The position numbers were made by a program, and so were the translations under genes. From contig NZ_LFBU01000001.1 in assembly GCF_001045555.1 (NCBI RefSeq), forward strand, positions 2,914,001 through 2,978,000: a stretch of 64,000 nt of DNA. The letters run 5' to 3'. Shown here in pieces: positions 1 through 10,172 of the stretch. Position 1 is the first letter of the stretch, and the number at the start of each line of letters is the position of its first letter. The notes below the pieces were generated by a model that saw nothing but the letters and a program-made list of their open reading frames with translations, had not been told where the DNA came from and did no database searches. The DNA is from Marinobacter subterrani. GTDB taxonomy: Bacteria; Pseudomonadota; Gammaproteobacteria; Pseudomonadales; Oleiphilaceae.

Positions 1-3
1 GAT

Positions 4-804
4 TCAGCAGTCACAATGGATCCTTTCTCCGGAATCCAGGTTCATCATGGTCAGCGCACCGCCCCAGACACAGCCGGTGTCCAGACCAATAAAGCGCTCA
101 ATACCGGTTTTGCCTTCCAGCGCTGCCCAGTGCCCGAACACCACCCGCGTATCATCGCGGCGGGGAAAGCGGAACCAGGGCGCAAAGCCCTCCGGTGCGT
201 CATCCTCGGATTCCTTGGTGGCCAGTTCCAGGGTGCCGTCCTCGGCGATGAACCGCATGCGGGTAAAATAATTGGTAATCACCCGCCACCGGTCCATGCC
301 CGCCAGGTGGCCATCCCAGCACTCCGGCTGATTGCCGTACATGTGGGTAAAGTATTCTTCGGCGGCCGGGCCACGGATTACCTCTTCCACCTCACGGGCA
401 TAGCCCATGGCCTGGTCCACGGACCAGATATGCGGCAGACCGGCGTGCGCCATGACAAGATTGCGGGCCGGATCATGAATGCACAGGTTCTGTTGGCGGA
501 GCCAGTTGACCAGCCTGTGGAGATCAGGCGCCTCCAGAATGTCACTCAAGGTGTCTTTCCGGCGGGTCTCGTGGCCACCCAGAGCAACCGCCATCAGGTG
601 CAGGTCGTGATTGCCCAGTACCACCACCGCAGAGGTGGCCAGGCTTTCGATATACCGCAGGGTTTGCAGCGACGAAGGGCCCCGGTTGATCAGGTCCCCG
701 GCTACCCACAACCGGTCGCGCGACGGGGAGAAGTCCACCTTGGCCAGAACATCCCGGAGGCGGTCGTAACAGCCCTGAATATCGCCAATGGCGTAGTCAG
801 TCAT
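4..804 (-). CDS. apaH: Bis(5'-nucleosyl)-tetraphosphatase, symmetrical (ApaH)
   Basis: Hydrolyses diadenosine tetraphosphate (Ap4A) to two ADP in the cytoplasm. The metallophosphoesterase motifs are in order: GDIQGCYD near residue 7, GDLINRGP near 36 and GNHD near 64. The length of about 266 residues is normal for ApaH. The ATG at 804 gives the usual N-terminus MTDYAIGD; a GTG three bases upstream is the alternative. The start overlaps the end of rsmA by 8 nt (ATGACTGA), so it is translationally coupled as the last gene of lptD-surA-pdxA-rsmA-apaH. The stop lies just inside the window, so the gene is complete. Confidence 0.96.
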   Translation of the reverse strand: MTDYAIGDIQGCYDRLRDVLAKVDFSPSRDRLWVAGDLINRGPSSLQTLRYIESLATSAVVVLGNHDLHLMAVALGGHETRRKDTLSDILEAPDLHRLVNWLRQQNLCIHDPARNLVMAHAGLPHIWSVDQAMGYAREVEEVIRGPAAEEYFTHMYGNQPECWDGHLAGMDRWRVITNYFTRMRFIAEDGTLELATKESEDDAPEGFAPWFRFPRRDDTRVVFGHWAALEGKTGIERFIGLDTGCVWGGALTMMNLDSGERIHCDC

Positions 805-1630
805 CACTTACCTCTTTAACAGCGTCGGTCACATGGCCCTTTTCTTCCACCAGCAGGTCTGCGATGGCGACATAATCCGCCAGCCCCAGGTTTTCCGGGC
901 GCAGGCCATCATTGATTCCCAGGCTCTGCAGCTGCGCGACAGAGACCATCCCGCCCAGGGCCTTGCGCAGGGTCTTCCGACGCGCGTTGAAGGCAGTCCG
1001 AACCACGGCCTGAAGGGTTGTCAGATCCCTGGCAGGGTGCGGCAAGGTCTCGTGGGGCACCAGCCGGACAATGGCCGAATCCACCTTGGGCGCCGGCCGG
1101 AAAGCGCCGGGGCCAACTTCAAACAGCGGCTGAACCCGGCAGAAATACTGGGTCATGATACCAAGGCGGCCGTAATTGTTGTCACCCGGTACCGCCGCCA
1201 TCCTCTGCACCACCTCTTTCTGCAGCATGAAGTGCATGTCCTGCACCACGCCCGCCTGCGCCAGCAGGTGGAAGATCAGGGGCGTGGAGATGTTGTACGG
1301 CAGATTACCGATAATCCGCAGGGGCCGGTCCACCATCAGTTGGCTGAAGTCGAACTTGAGCGCGTCTGCCTCGTGAATCCGGAATTCCGGGTAGTTGAAG
1401 AACTTGGTCCGCAGCACCGGAATCAGATCCCGGTCCAGTTCCACCACCTGCAGCCGCGGGTTCACCGCCAGAATTTCCTCGGTTAGCGCGCCCAGGCCGG
1501 GGCCAATTTCCACGATGGCGTCATCGGGCCTGGGGTTGATGGCGCGAATAATCTGCTCAATCACGCCCGGGTCGTGGAGAAAATTCTGGCCAAATCTTTT
1601 TCGGGCCTGGTGGCCGGCTTTATTACTCAC
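797..1630 (-). CDS. rsmA: 16S rRNA (adenine1518-N6/adenine1519-N6)-dimethyltransferase
   Basis: RsmA/KsgA dimethylates two adjacent adenines in the 3' hairpin of 16S rRNA during late 30S assembly, using S-adenosylmethionine. Visible motifs are the N-terminal [12 protein letters not shown] motif I EIGPGLG (residues 41-47) and the catalytic NLPY motif (109-112). The 277-residue length fits the family. The start is GTG at 1630, overlapping the pdxA stop as GTGA, and the 3' end overlaps apaH, so translation is probably coupled along the operon. Confidence 0.97.
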   Translation of the reverse strand: MSNKAGHQARKRFGQNFLHDPGVIEQIIRAINPRPDDAIVEIGPGLGALTEEILAVNPRLQVVELDRDLIPVLRTKFFNYPEFRIHEADALKFDFSQLMVDRPLRIIGNLPYNISTPLIFHLLAQAGVVQDMHFMLQKEVVQRMAAVPGDNNYGRLGIMTQYFCRVQPLFEVGPGAFRPAPKVDSAIVRLVPHETLPHPARDLTTLQAVVRTAFNARRKTLRKALGGMVSVAQLQSLGINDGLRPENLGLADYVAIADLLVEEKGHVTDAVKEVSDD

Positions 1631-2637
1631 GAAAGCGTCTCTTGATTGGCGGATTTAAGACAGCGGGCCATGTGCCCAGCCACTCCGATCGCCGCGTGCA
1701 GACTGCCGGAATCGGCCCGACCGGTGCCGGCCAGATCCAGGGCCGTGCCATGGTCGACAGACGTCCGGACAATCGGCAGGCCAAGGGTAATGTTCACAGC
1801 GCGCCCGAAACCCTGGAACTTCAGTACCGGCAATCCCTGGTCATGATACATCGCCAGAACGGCGTCGGCCTGATCGAGCCAGTGCGGCGTGAACAGGGTA
1901 TCCGCCGGCAGCGGCCCGGTCAGCACCAGGCCTTCGGCCCGCAGTTTATTCAGGGTTGGCTCGATGATGTCAATTTCCTCACGGCCAAGGTGACCGCCTT
2001 CGCCGGCGTGCGGGTTCAGCCCTGCCACCAGAAGCCGCGGCTGCTCGATGCCGAAGAATTTTTTCAGGTCGGCATCAAGAATCCGGGCCACCTGGACCAG
2101 GCGCTCTGGCGTAATCGCGGCAGAAACGTCCTTGAGCGGTAAGTGGGTGGTTACCAGCGCCACACGCAACTGCTCGGTGGCCAGCATCATCACGACCCGT
2201 TCAACCGCGCACAGCTCCTGCAGGAATTCGGTATGGCCACTGAATGGGATACCGGCCTCGTTGATTACCCCTTTGTGCACCGGCGCCGTGACCATGCCGT
2301 CAAAATCACCCTGCAGGCAGCCTCGACCGGCGATCTCCAGGGTTCTGAGCACGTAGGCACTGCTGGCAGGGTCGAGCGTCCCCGCCTCATGGCTGGCACA
2401 GCCTTCCACATGCAGTACGGACAAATGGCCAGCCTCCACCCGGGGCAGGTCGCCCGGGTGCCAGGGATGCAGGATGACCGCCAACCCCAGTTGCCGGGCC
2501 CGGGCTTCCAGCAGTGCCTGGCTTGCCACCACCACAAGTCCGACGGTTCTGGGCTCTTGGGCAAGTTGCAGACACAGCTCCGGGCCGATACCCGCCGGTT
2601 CGCCCGCGGTCAGTGCAAGAGCCAGGGGGCCGTCCAT
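1627..2637 (-). CDS. pdxA: 4-hydroxythreonine-4-phosphate dehydrogenase
   Basis: NAD-dependent oxidation of 4-phosphohydroxy-L-threonine in the DXP-dependent pyridoxal 5'-phosphate pathway. The three metal-binding histidines are recognisable at TTHLPL (H165), NPHAGEGG (H210) and MYHDQGL (H265). The substrate-binding SGHTEF and the conserved TSVDHGTA near residue 292 are present. ATG at 2637 shares one base with the surA stop (TGATG); GTG at 2640 is an alternative start. The order surA-pdxA-rsmA-apaH is conserved in gammaproteobacteria, which supports the call. Confidence 0.97.
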   Translation of the reverse strand: MDGPLALALTAGEPAGIGPELCLQLAQEPRTVGLVVVASQALLEARARQLGLAVILHPWHPGDLPRVEAGHLSVLHVEGCASHEAGTLDPASSAYVLRTLEIAGRGCLQGDFDGMVTAPVHKGVINEAGIPFSGHTEFLQELCAVERVVMMLATEQLRVALVTTHLPLKDVSAAITPERLVQVARILDADLKKFFGIEQPRLLVAGLNPHAGEGGHLGREEIDIIEPTLNKLRAEGLVLTGPLPADTLFTPHWLDQADAVLAMYHDQGLPVLKFQGFGRAVNITLGLPIVRTSVDHGTALDLAGTGRADSGSLHAAIGVAGHMARCLKSANQETLS

Positions 2638-3977
2638 CACGACGCTGGCTGTTGTTCTGCGGGCTCGTCCTTGGCGTACTTACCCTTGAACTCAACAAAG
2701 GCCTCGTCGCGGATTTCCCGGAGCCAGTTCTGCAGTTCGGTATCGAACTTGCGGCGGTAGATGGCCTGGCGCGCCTCGGATTCCCGGACCTGATCACTGA
2801 TGTCCTTCTTGCGGCGCTCCTGAACCTGCAGGATGTGCCAGCCAAACTGCGAGCGGAAGGGCCCCTTGAATTCACCAACATCGGCCTCGATCATCGCCTG
2901 TTCAAACGCCGGCACCATCTGGCCCGGGCTGACCCACCCCAGGTTACCGCCGTCGGAGCCAGACACCGGGTCGTCGGAATACTTCTTGGCCAGGGCACTG
3001 AAACTGGCACCATTCTGAAGCTGCTGGTAGATATCCCGTATCCTGGCTTCCGCCTCGCTGTCGGTCATCGCGTCAGACGGTCGAACCAGGATGTGGCGCA
3101 CGCGGTGCTGTTGAATCACCTGCTGCTGTTCTCCGCCGCGTTTATCCATCACCATCACCATATGGAAGCCGCTGTTGTTCTCAAGCACGGGGGAAGGCTC
3201 TCCCACCGCCAGCTCCGGCACCACCGGGGCAACCAGCGACGGCAACTGACCCTCGGCGCGCCAGCCCATGTCGCCACCCTCAAGGGCATTGCTGGCATCA
3301 GACTCCGCGACTGCCACCTCGCGGAAATCGCGGCCTTCGACGATTTCCCGGCGCAGGCTCTGAGCCTTTTCCCGGGCGGCGGCCACTTCCGCCTCATTGG
3401 TGGGGTCGTCAACACTGATATAGATATACGCCAGCCGGTATTCGGCAACGTTGCTCCCGCGCGCCTGCTGGGCCTCCAGGTAGTTCTCAACCTCCCGGTC
3501 CGTCACCCGGACCCGGTTACCCACCTGCCGCTGCTGCACCCGGCTGGTCAGCATTTCCTTGCGGATCTGCTCACGTGCCTGGTTGTAGGTCACCCCTTCA
3601 GACGCCAGTTGCGCTTCAAACTGGGCCAGGGTCATACCATTGCGTTCGGCAATATTCGCCATGGTCTCGTTCAGCTCGTTATCGCTGATGCGCATGCCGG
3701 CACGATCCGCCAGCTGCATCTGGATGGACTCGGTAATCAGTTGCTCCAGCACCCGCTCCTGAAGCACCTGCCTTGGTGGCAACCCGGTACCCTGGGCTTC
3801 GAGGCGACTGGTAATGGTGTCCACTCTGGCTTCCAGCTCACTCTGCAGAATGACGTCGTCCTGCACGATGGCAACTACCTGGTCCAGCAGCTTCCGCTCT
3901 GCCTGCACCGTCAGCGGTGCCACAATCGCAAGAAAAACCAGTAACATCTTTAAACCATGGCGAAGAGTCGCCTTCAT
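2637..3977 (-). CDS. surA: Periplasmic chaperone / peptidyl-prolyl isomerase SurA
   Basis: Escorts outer-membrane proteins, including LptD, across the periplasm to the BAM complex. A signal peptide covers about residues 1-26 (hydrophobic [10 protein letters not shown], ending VQA). The SurA N-terminal domain follows to about 150. Two parvulin domains lie at about 175-275 and 285-385; the second carries the canonical HILVRPSD and FGWHILQV motifs. I chose ATG 3977 over the GTG at 3983 because AGAGG lies 5 nt before it. It lies directly downstream of lptD, a main client of SurA. Confidence 0.96.
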   Translation of the reverse strand: MKATLRHGLKMLLVFLAIVAPLTVQAERKLLDQVVAIVQDDVILQSELEARVDTITSRLEAQGTGLPPRQVLQERVLEQLITESIQMQLADRAGMRISDNELNETMANIAERNGMTLAQFEAQLASEGVTYNQAREQIRKEMLTSRVQQRQVGNRVRVTDREVENYLEAQQARGSNVAEYRLAYIYISVDDPTNEAEVAAAREKAQSLRREIVEGRDFREVAVAESDASNALEGGDMGWRAEGQLPSLVAPVVPELAVGEPSPVLENNSGFHMVMVMDKRGGEQQQVIQQHRVRHILVRPSDAMTDSEAEARIRDIYQQLQNGASFSALAKKYSDDPVSGSDGGNLGWVSPGQMVPAFEQAMIEADVGEFKGPFRSQFGWHILQVQERRKKDISDQVRESEARQAIYRRKFDTELQNWLREIRDEAFVEFKGKYAKDEPAEQQPAS

Positions 3978-4039
3978 AATCACCTCTGCAAATAGAAGAT
4001 AAGCCTGCGCACCGGTAAGGGCCTTAGTCCCGCTCCCGG

Positions 4040-6424
4040 TCAGGGAGTTCCGTACCGGCGACGCTCCCTTTCGTCAAACCCGTAAATCGCCTCGGAAATC
4101 TGCGCTGAGGCGCCGCCACTGCCACCCAGGCCCTTGAGCTGAACCTGGAACAGGATGCGGTTCTCAAGCTGCTGGTCGTCGGTCAGGTAACCCTGGTGCA
4201 CCATCTGGACACTCCAGCAACAGTTGTTGTATTCCAGGCCCGCCAGGCTGCCCACCGTGCGATCCAGCTCCGAGTCGTAGACCCAGCGGCCAATGACACT
4301 AACACGATCCGTCACCGGGAAAACCGCCCCGACGTCCGTTTGTTCCAGCTGGTCCTGGCTGTAGGTATGGCCCAGCGTCGCCAGGTAACGGTAGTCAGTT
4401 GAATGGAAGGTCAGCAGGCTGCGGCCCTCTTCGGTATCACCGGTATCAGGATCCCACAGGCCGGACGACCGGATTTCCAGGGTGTCCAGCGGGTTCAGCA
4501 CCACCTCGCCCGCCAGTGGCGAGCGACTCCGGGTCCCGGCTCCCGCACCGAACAGCGTGACCTCACGGTCCTCAAAATACTGCACCTGGCCAATGCTGAA
4601 CCGGGCGCGCTCGGCGCCTGTTACCAGGTCATTGAAACGGCTGGTCAGGGCCACGGTCAACTGGTTGGTATCCGCCACCCGGTCGCCGCCGGTAAACCGG
4701 CCGGGTTGGAACAGTTGGTCAAAGCGAAAGGTCTGGAGCGCGGTGTCGAAATCCGGAATGTCGTTCTGGTCGGCATCGGCATCGGCCCAGGCGTAATACA
4801 GCCTGGGCTCGAGGGTCTGGTTGTAGGGTACATCAAACAGGCTGCCCTGGCGGTCGAAATACAGGCCGTTGTCCCACTCGGCAATCGGTACGGTGCGATC
4901 AAACGAACCATCACCCAGCACGTAGTCTTCCAGCTCATAACGAGTGTAATCAACGCTGAACGAAGGCCGGCTGAAGCCCCAGAGGGCTCTCATCGGCAGC
5001 GCCAGTTCCGGTCTGGCACGGAACCGCTGGCCATTCGCCCGCTCCAGGCCGGTCAGGCCCTCGTTATCCCGGTAGAAGTACGTGTACTGGCTCTCCACAC
5101 TGGTCTCGAACACGCCAGCCTCCGCCTGACCCGCGTAGATCACTTCGGGTAGCTGGGCGTAGGGTTTGTTGGCGTTACTGATGCGCTCACTGATGGTCTG
5201 ATAGTCATTCAGGTAGGCATCGAAATACTGCTGGGCACTGCGGTAGCTGAAGCCGCCTTTACGCTGCAGGTGCGTTGCCTGGTTGATGGCCAGGCTGCGA
5301 TTCAGGTCACTGAGATAGTCGTTATCACTCACGGCGGAGAAATCTCCGTAGCCCCGCCAGCCACTGCGGAAATCCGCCTCGGTGGTAAAGTCCAGGCCCC
5401 AGCGTTCGCCCGACTCGCCGGGGTTCGTATCGGCGAATTCCGAATCATTGGCAATGTAGCCCACTTGCAGGACTGTCTCGCCAACCGAGCTCAGATACCG
5501 GCCCTCGGCCTCGTTGAACAGGCCGCGGCCATGGATGTACTGGGGCGTGAGCGTGGCATCATAGTTCGGTGCCAGGTTCAGGTAATAGGGCACCGAGAGG
5601 AAGCCACCACTTCCGGCACTTGAGGAGCCGAACTGGGGATACAGAAAACCGGATTTCCGGCGGTCATCTATGGGGAAGCTGGCCCAGGGCCAGTAGAAAA
5701 CCGGCACATCAAGAACCTCCAGGCGGACGTGCCTTGCGGTGCCAAAGCCTTCGGCACGATCCAGCCGGATTTCCGAGGCCACGATGGCCCAGTCGTTCTG
5801 CCCCGGGCCACAGGTGGTCAGCAACCCGTCCTGAATGACCACCTGTTGCTCGCTGATCCGTGCCAGACGGCTGGCATGGCCACGCATCTCCGGGCCATGG
5901 AGCAGGAAGGTGGCGGTATTGACGTCAAGGCGCCCGGTCTGGACGTTATAGTCCGCGTCATCACCGGTCAGCAGGAAGCCGGAGCCCCGGCTGACCAGCG
6001 GCCCCTGAACCGACACCGCGCCTTCGGTCTGATTGTACAGTGCTTGCGAGCCGCTCACCTGGAACTGGCCCTGGCGAATGCGCACGTCGCCCTGAAGAAG
6101 CAGCTCCTGGTCTATCTCGTAGCGGGCATTCAGGCCACTGGCCTCCAGCGGCAGGTCGGCGGCAGCTCCGCCGGCCAAGGCGCTGGCGACACCCTCTGCC
6201 GGGCCGGAGGGCAGGTAACCACCCTCACAGAACGGGGGCAGCGCCTGGCGGGCATCCTCCGGCAACTCAGCCCTCGGCCGCCAGTCAATCTCGGCCGCCG
6301 AAGGCGGAGTCTGGGCGTGGCCATTGGCACCTCCCAGCCCCAGCATGCCCGCCAGCAGCAACCGTCCATACCGGCGCTGCCACCGGGGGTTCGGCGACTG
6401 CAATGGGCGTTCGGGACATGACAC
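4040..6424 (-). CDS. lptD: LPS-assembly protein LptD (OstA/Imp)
   Basis: Outer-membrane beta-barrel that, with LptE, inserts lipopolysaccharide into the outer leaflet. The precursor of about 794 residues has a signal peptide ending near HAQ (about residue 38). A periplasmic OstA-type jellyroll follows (about 90-220, with YEIDQELLLQGDVRI), then a long barrel rich in alternating aromatic residues. Cysteines typical of the disulphide-linked family are present near both ends (PFCEGG; NNCCW). The annotated start is a GTG with only a distant AGGA, so the exact start is uncertain. First gene of the five-gene minus-strand operon and divergent from amgK. Confidence 0.95.
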   Translation of the reverse strand: MSCPERPLQSPNPRWQRRYGRLLLAGMLGLGGANGHAQTPPSAAEIDWRPRAELPEDARQALPPFCEGGYLPSGPAEGVASALAGGAAADLPLEASGLNARYEIDQELLLQGDVRIRQGQFQVSGSQALYNQTEGAVSVQGPLVSRGSGFLLTGDDADYNVQTGRLDVNTATFLLHGPEMRGHASRLARISEQQVVIQDGLLTTCGPGQNDWAIVASEIRLDRAEGFGTARHVRLEVLDVPVFYWPWASFPIDDRRKSGFLYPQFGSSSAGSGGFLSVPYYLNLAPNYDATLTPQYIHGRGLFNEAEGRYLSSVGETVLQVGYIANDSEFADTNPGESGERWGLDFTTEADFRSGWRGYGDFSAVSDNDYLSDLNRSLAINQATHLQRKGGFSYRSAQQYFDAYLNDYQTISERISNANKPYAQLPEVIYAGQAEAGVFETSVESQYTYFYRDNEGLTGLERANGQRFRARPELALPMRALWGFSRPSFSVDYTRYELEDYVLGDGSFDRTVPIAEWDNGLYFDRQGSLFDVPYNQTLEPRLYYAWADADADQNDIPDFDTALQTFRFDQLFQPGRFTGGDRVADTNQLTVALTSRFNDLVTGAERARFSIGQVQYFEDREVTLFGAGAGTRSRSPLAGEVVLNPLDTLEIRSSGLWDPDTGDTEEGRSLLTFHSTDYRYLATLGHTYSQDQLEQTDVGAVFPVTDRVSVIGRWVYDSELDRTVGSLAGLEYNNCCWSVQMVHQGYLTDDQQLENRILFQVQLKGLGGSGGASAQISEAIYGFDERERRRYGTP

Positions 6425-6520
6425 GGTCGCTGGATCCTGTTCCGGGTGAATATGAGGTCGGGCATCGTTAACAGCCGCCTAGTTTACACGTGCCCCCAGG
6501 GGTTGTTAACGGAAACTCCC

Positions 6521-6549
6521 CTGCAAAACCGATTTACCCTCTTTATACT
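6521..6549 (+). promoter_or_regulatory. Candidate sigma-70 promoter for amgK-murU
   Basis: In the 183-nt divergent gap between lptD and amgK, TATACT (6544-6549; 5/6 match to the -10 consensus) lies 17 nt after CTGCAA (6521-6526; a weak -35). A T-rich stretch with TTGTTAAC and CTGTTAAC copies surrounds it. This is by inspection only and no start site is known. Confidence 0.35.
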
Positions 6550-6607
6550 CGTCTGTTAACTTTCTCTGTCAGCAACAATTTAACCTTAAAGGATCGCGCC
6601 CCGAACT

Positions 6608-7660
6608 ATGGACACCCGCCTGCAGTTGCTGACCCACTGGATCAGACAGTTTCCCGGCTTTGAGCTATGTAAGGCCGAACCGGTTTCCGGCGATGCCAGT
6701 TTTCGCCGTTATTTTCGGGTCTGGCAACAGGCGGGCGCCCACGGGCACAGGCCTTTCATCGTGATGGATGCGCCGCCGGAGCACGAGGATTGCGGACCCT
6801 TCGTCGCCATCGCCCGACACTGGCACAGGCAAGGCGTGGCGGTACCGGACGTTGTCCAGGCAGACCTCGACCAGGGCTTTCTGTTGCTGGAAGATTTCGG
6901 TGACAGCCTGATGCTCGGACAACTGAACGATGACTCCGCCGACCGGCTTTACCGGAATGCCCTCGAGGAACTGACCCGGATCGCCCGGCAGACCTCACCC
7001 GCCGACTACCCATTACCGCCCTACGACACCACCCTGCTTGAGCGGGAGATGGCACTGTTCCCGGACTGGTTGCTGGAGCAGCAGTTGGGGATGAGTCTGG
7101 AGAACAGTGAAAGAGCCCTGCTGGACACGACATTTGCCATGCTCCGGGAAAGCGCCCTCGCCCAGCCGGAAGTCACCGTCCACCGGGACTATCACTCCCG
7201 CAACCTGCTGGTGCGTCCGGGCGAGGCCCGCCCCGGGGTGATCGATTTTCAGGACGCGGTCACCGGGCCGGTGACCTACGACGTGGTTTCACTGCTCAAG
7301 GATTGCTATATCCAGTGGCCGGAAGGCCGCATCTGCGGCTGGCTGGAGGCATTTCGCCAGAGCAGCCTGGAGGCCGGACTGCACCGGGCAGACCCGGAAA
7401 CCTTCCGGCAGTGGTTTGAGCTGATGGGCATGCAGCGCCATCTCAAGGCCGCCGGGATTTTCGCCCGGCTGTCCATCCGGGATGGCAAACACGGGTACCT
7501 GAAGGATATCCCGCGCACGGTCCACTACCTGATCCTGGCCAGCAGCCGGCAGCCGGCCTTGCGGCATTTTCACGAGTGGCTCAGCGACCGGGTCATGCCG
7601 CTTATCGAGGCAACTATCGGCCCGGCGCCGAGGCAGCCCCGGGAGCGCTCACTTCCGTGA
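6608..7660 (+). CDS. amgK: N-acetylmuramate/N-acetylglucosamine kinase AmgK
   Basis: Phosphorylates the anomeric carbon of MurNAc/GlcNAc in the peptidoglycan-recycling bypass known from Pseudomonas, which avoids the fosfomycin-sensitive MurA route. It is an aminoglycoside-phosphotransferase-fold kinase with a Brenner-type catalytic HRDYHSRNLL near residue 193 and the metal-binding IDFQDA near 212. The N-terminal SGDASFRRYFRV nucleotide-binding segment is typical of AmgK. The 350-residue length is as expected. Its stop overlaps the GTG start of murU, the next enzyme in the pathway. Confidence 0.94.
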   Translation: MDTRLQLLTHWIRQFPGFELCKAEPVSGDASFRRYFRVWQQAGAHGHRPFIVMDAPPEHEDCGPFVAIARHWHRQGVAVPDVVQADLDQGFLLLEDFGDSLMLGQLNDDSADRLYRNALEELTRIARQTSPADYPLPPYDTTLLEREMALFPDWLLEQQLGMSLENSERALLDTTFAMLRESALAQPEVTVHRDYHSRNLLVRPGEARPGVIDFQDAVTGPVTYDVVSLLKDCYIQWPEGRICGWLEAFRQSSLEAGLHRADPETFRQWFELMGMQRHLKAAGIFARLSIRDGKHGYLKDIPRTVHYLILASSRQPALRHFHEWLSDRVMPLIEATIGPAPRQPRERSLP

Positions 7661-8337
7661 AAGCCATGATTCTCGCGGCGGGCAAAGGTGAACGCATGCG
7701 GCCGCTGACCCTGACCACGCCCAAGCCGCTGCTTTGCGCTGGCGGCAAGCCGCTGATCGTGCATCATCTTGAGCACCTGCGCCGGGCCGGCTTCGGCGAG
7801 GTCGTCATCAATCTCGCCTGGCTGGGCGACCAGATCGAGGAAACCCTGGGCAATGGTGAGCACTTTGGCCTGTCCCTGCGCTATTCCCGGGAAGGTGAGC
7901 CGCTCGAGACCGCCGGGGGGATTGTCCGCGCTCTTCCCCTGCTCACCGAGGGCGAATCCGACTGGTTCCTGGTGATCAACGGCGACATCTGGAGCGACTT
8001 CGATCTGGCGAAGCTGGTACCACCGGCACAGTCAGATGCCTTGCTGGTGGTCACCGATAACCCAAGCCACCACCCCGGGGGTGATTTTTGCCTGGGCCCG
8101 GAAAGCCGACTGGCGGAATCCGGCCCCGAACTGCTGACCTTCACCGGCATCAGCCTGTTGCACCGCCGGCTGTTTGACGGCCTGACCGATCAGGCAGGCA
8201 AACTCGGGCCTGTGCTGCGCAAGGCCATGGGCAGGGGCCGCGTGGCAGGCCTCTATCACTCGGGCCAGTGGGTAGACGTGGGGGCCCCTCAACGGCTCAC
8301 GGCGCTGGACCGGCAACTGTGCGACAGGGAGCACTGA
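7657..8337 (+). CDS. murU: N-acetylmuramate-1-phosphate uridylyltransferase MurU
   Basis: Forms UDP-MurNAc from the MurNAc-1-phosphate made by AmgK, completing the recycling shortcut. This is a nucleotidyltransferase: AMILAAGKGERMRPLT at the N-terminus is the NTP-binding signature, KPLL follows, and NGDIW supplies the metal-binding Asp. The start is GTG 7657 (GTGA overlap with amgK) or ATG 7666, giving about 226 residues, close to the characterised Pseudomonas enzyme. An in-frame ATG at 7576 would run far into amgK and is rejected. Confidence 0.94.
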   Translation: MKAMILAAGKGERMRPLTLTTPKPLLCAGGKPLIVHHLEHLRRAGFGEVVINLAWLGDQIEETLGNGEHFGLSLRYSREGEPLETAGGIVRALPLLTEGESDWFLVINGDIWSDFDLAKLVPPAQSDALLVVTDNPSHHPGGDFCLGPESRLAESGPELLTFTGISLLHRRLFDGLTDQAGKLGPVLRKAMGRGRVAGLYHSGQWVDVGAPQRLTALDRQLCDREH

Positions 8338-8341
8338 TACC

Positions 8342-9100
8342 ATGGCAGGCACGAACAAACACCCCGAACTGCCGGCCCGGCTAGAGGCCGAGTTTGCCAG
8401 CCTGATGCGGGAACTCTCGGCCTGTGGCCACCAGGCACCGGCGCTGATCGAGCGGGCCCGGCTTCCCCGCTGGTGCCGGCGCCCCCTGTTCTTTTTCCTG
8501 GGTTACATTGCCAGAGCCGACGGGCGGGTCACCGAAGCCGATATTGGCCACGCCGAATCCCTGATCAAGGCCATGAAGCTCTCGGGACGCCAGCGTCGGC
8601 GCGCTATCGGCTGGTTTCAGCAAGGCAAGGCGGCCGGGCAACTGCCGTTTATCCGCGGCCTTGCCCTGAGGCTGTCCCGCAGGCCCTGGCCGGCGCCGGC
8701 TCTGAAAACCGCCATCTGCCTGTGCCACGCCACCCAGCTCAATGGCCGCCCCGGCAAGCCCCGGCGCTACCGCTGCGAGGATGCCATCGATCAGATTGGC
8801 CTGCCGGTCAGTATCAGCGACGATATTTTTGACAGCTACGCCAGCAAGGTGTGGGCAAGGCATACCACAAGCGTCGCCAGGCCAACCAGCTACCAGCAGG
8901 CCTGTGAGGTGTTGGGCGTTACCCGGCGGGACTCCCTGGAAATCATCAAACGGGCCTACCGGAAAAGAGTGTCCGAATGCCATCCCGACAAGCTGGCACA
9001 GTTGCAGGTCAGTGCCAGTGAGAAAGAGCTGGCCAAGGAGCGCCTGCTGACGTATCAACAGGCCTGGGAACTGATAAAACGCCACCACACGGCCAGTTGA
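8342..9100 (+). CDS. TerB-like/DnaJ-domain co-chaperone (DjlA-like, soluble)
   Basis: Probably stimulates DnaK through its C-terminal J domain (about residues 185-250, with the diagnostic HPD near 214 and the upstream YRKRVSECHPD helix). The N-terminal half has a TerB-like helical domain (FLGYIARADGRVTEADI at about 50-66), the DjlA arrangement. Unlike E. coli DjlA there is no N-terminal transmembrane segment; residues 1-35 are charged. It starts 4 nt after murU, so it is probably co-transcribed, and converges on the DUF3530 gene. The DjlA name is from domain order and is moderately sure. Confidence 0.85.
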   Translation: MAGTNKHPELPARLEAEFASLMRELSACGHQAPALIERARLPRWCRRPLFFFLGYIARADGRVTEADIGHAESLIKAMKLSGRQRRRAIGWFQQGKAAGQLPFIRGLALRLSRRPWPAPALKTAICLCHATQLNGRPGKPRRYRCEDAIDQIGLPVSISDDIFDSYASKVWARHTTSVARPTSYQQACEVLGVTRRDSLEIIKRAYRKRVSECHPDKLAQLQVSASEKELAKERLLTYQQAWELIKRHHTAS

Positions 9101-9108
9101 GCCCTATT

Positions 9109-10056
9109 TCAGAGGGATTCCAGCCAGGCCGCAGCGCGGCTGGCGATAACATCACCCAGGGTTGCCGATGGCGGACTGAGCCAGGGGATCGGCTGTTGCT
9201 GGTAGCTCTCAACGCCTGCCCGAAGGAGCCTTTCACCGGGGCTCCAACCGGGCGCGCCGCGCCCTGAATCTACCGGATGAAGATCCAGCAGGGGGGTGCC
9301 GAGCGACGCCAATCGCTCCGGCAAATCCGCGCGATCAACCGGATAGAACCGGGGGGCGACCCAGATCAGGGCCGACGCGTTCGCGCCGTCCAGGACTCGG
9401 CCGGCCACATAGATACTCGCCTGACCAATCCCCAGCAGTGCCGGGCGCTCGTAGCCCCGCTTGACCAGCTCCGCCAGCCCTGCCTCCAGGCCCTGGCTGA
9501 TCCGGTTGCGGTAGCGGGCTTCCAGATCATCGGCCTTTTCCGGCTCAACCACATCGATCATCACGGATTCGGCAGGCGCCCCCTTCGCATCCGGCCCGGA
9601 CTCCGGCGCGCCTGCCACGGGCCTGGCCAGTATCCGCTGCAGGGCGGGAGACGGCGCCTCCAGACCAAGCGCCAGAACCGCCCACCCCCGCGAAGCCAAT
9701 GCCCTGGCCAGCGAACCGGCCAACCCGGAGGCCGCGGTGTCGCCCTCGTCGGCCAGAACCACCACCGCACCCCGGGCCGGCAAGCGGGCCTCAGGGTAAT
9801 ACAGACCCAGGGCGCGACCGCCGTCTTCAAGCTCCAGCCAGACCGAAGCCTCAGGAAAGGTCTGGCTCAGCCCTCGCTCACCGGTGCCTGTCGAGGCCAG
9901 GGGGCGATTGCCGGTTTCCGCGCCCGTAGCTGACGGCTCCGGCGCCTGCTCCGTCGGCTTTTGTTCCTGGGAAAGCGCTGGCAGCGCCACGGCAAGTAAC
10001 ACAGCGGCCGCAAAGAGCCGCCTCCGGGGATATCCACAAACCTCGATTCCAAGCAC
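9109..10056 (-). CDS. DUF3530 family exported alpha/beta-hydrolase-like protein
   Basis: Secreted protein of unknown function, about 315 residues. The hydrophobic LFAAAVLLAVALPALSQ segment is a signal peptide. A Pro/Glu/Thr-rich linker follows, then an alpha/beta-hydrolase-like body (VVVLADEGDTAASGLAGSLARAL; ALLGIGQASIYVAG). The position of the usual nucleophile elbow reads GIGQA rather than GxSxG, so catalysis is doubtful. GTG 10056 is chosen because AGGA lies just upstream and the signal peptide is then N-terminal; GTG 10086 is the alternative. It converges on the DnaJ-domain gene with an 8-nt gap. Confidence 0.8.
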   Translation of the reverse strand: MLGIEVCGYPRRRLFAAAVLLAVALPALSQEQKPTEQAPEPSATGAETGNRPLASTGTGERGLSQTFPEASVWLELEDGGRALGLYYPEARLPARGAVVVLADEGDTAASGLAGSLARALASRGWAVLALGLEAPSPALQRILARPVAGAPESGPDAKGAPAESVMIDVVEPEKADDLEARYRNRISQGLEAGLAELVKRGYERPALLGIGQASIYVAGRVLDGANASALIWVAPRFYPVDRADLPERLASLGTPLLDLHPVDSGRGAPGWSPGERLLRAGVESYQQQPIPWLSPPSATLGDVIASRAAAWLESL

Positions 10057-10172
10057 AGTTCCTGACCCTTTGACTGCGAAAAACACGGCCGAGCTGTTAG
10101 ACTAGCACTCGCTTTGACTTTGCGGCAGGGACCGCTGACCACGCCATTATCCATTGTTGTGAGAGAGCCGTC

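Noticed and set aside
2514..3944. 476-codon plus-strand frame opposite surA
   Set aside because: Shadow frame; surA on the minus strand has a full set of domains.
10114..10150. TTGACT and CATTAT upstream of rpe as a promoter
   Set aside because: The spacing between them is 25 nt, too long for sigma-70.
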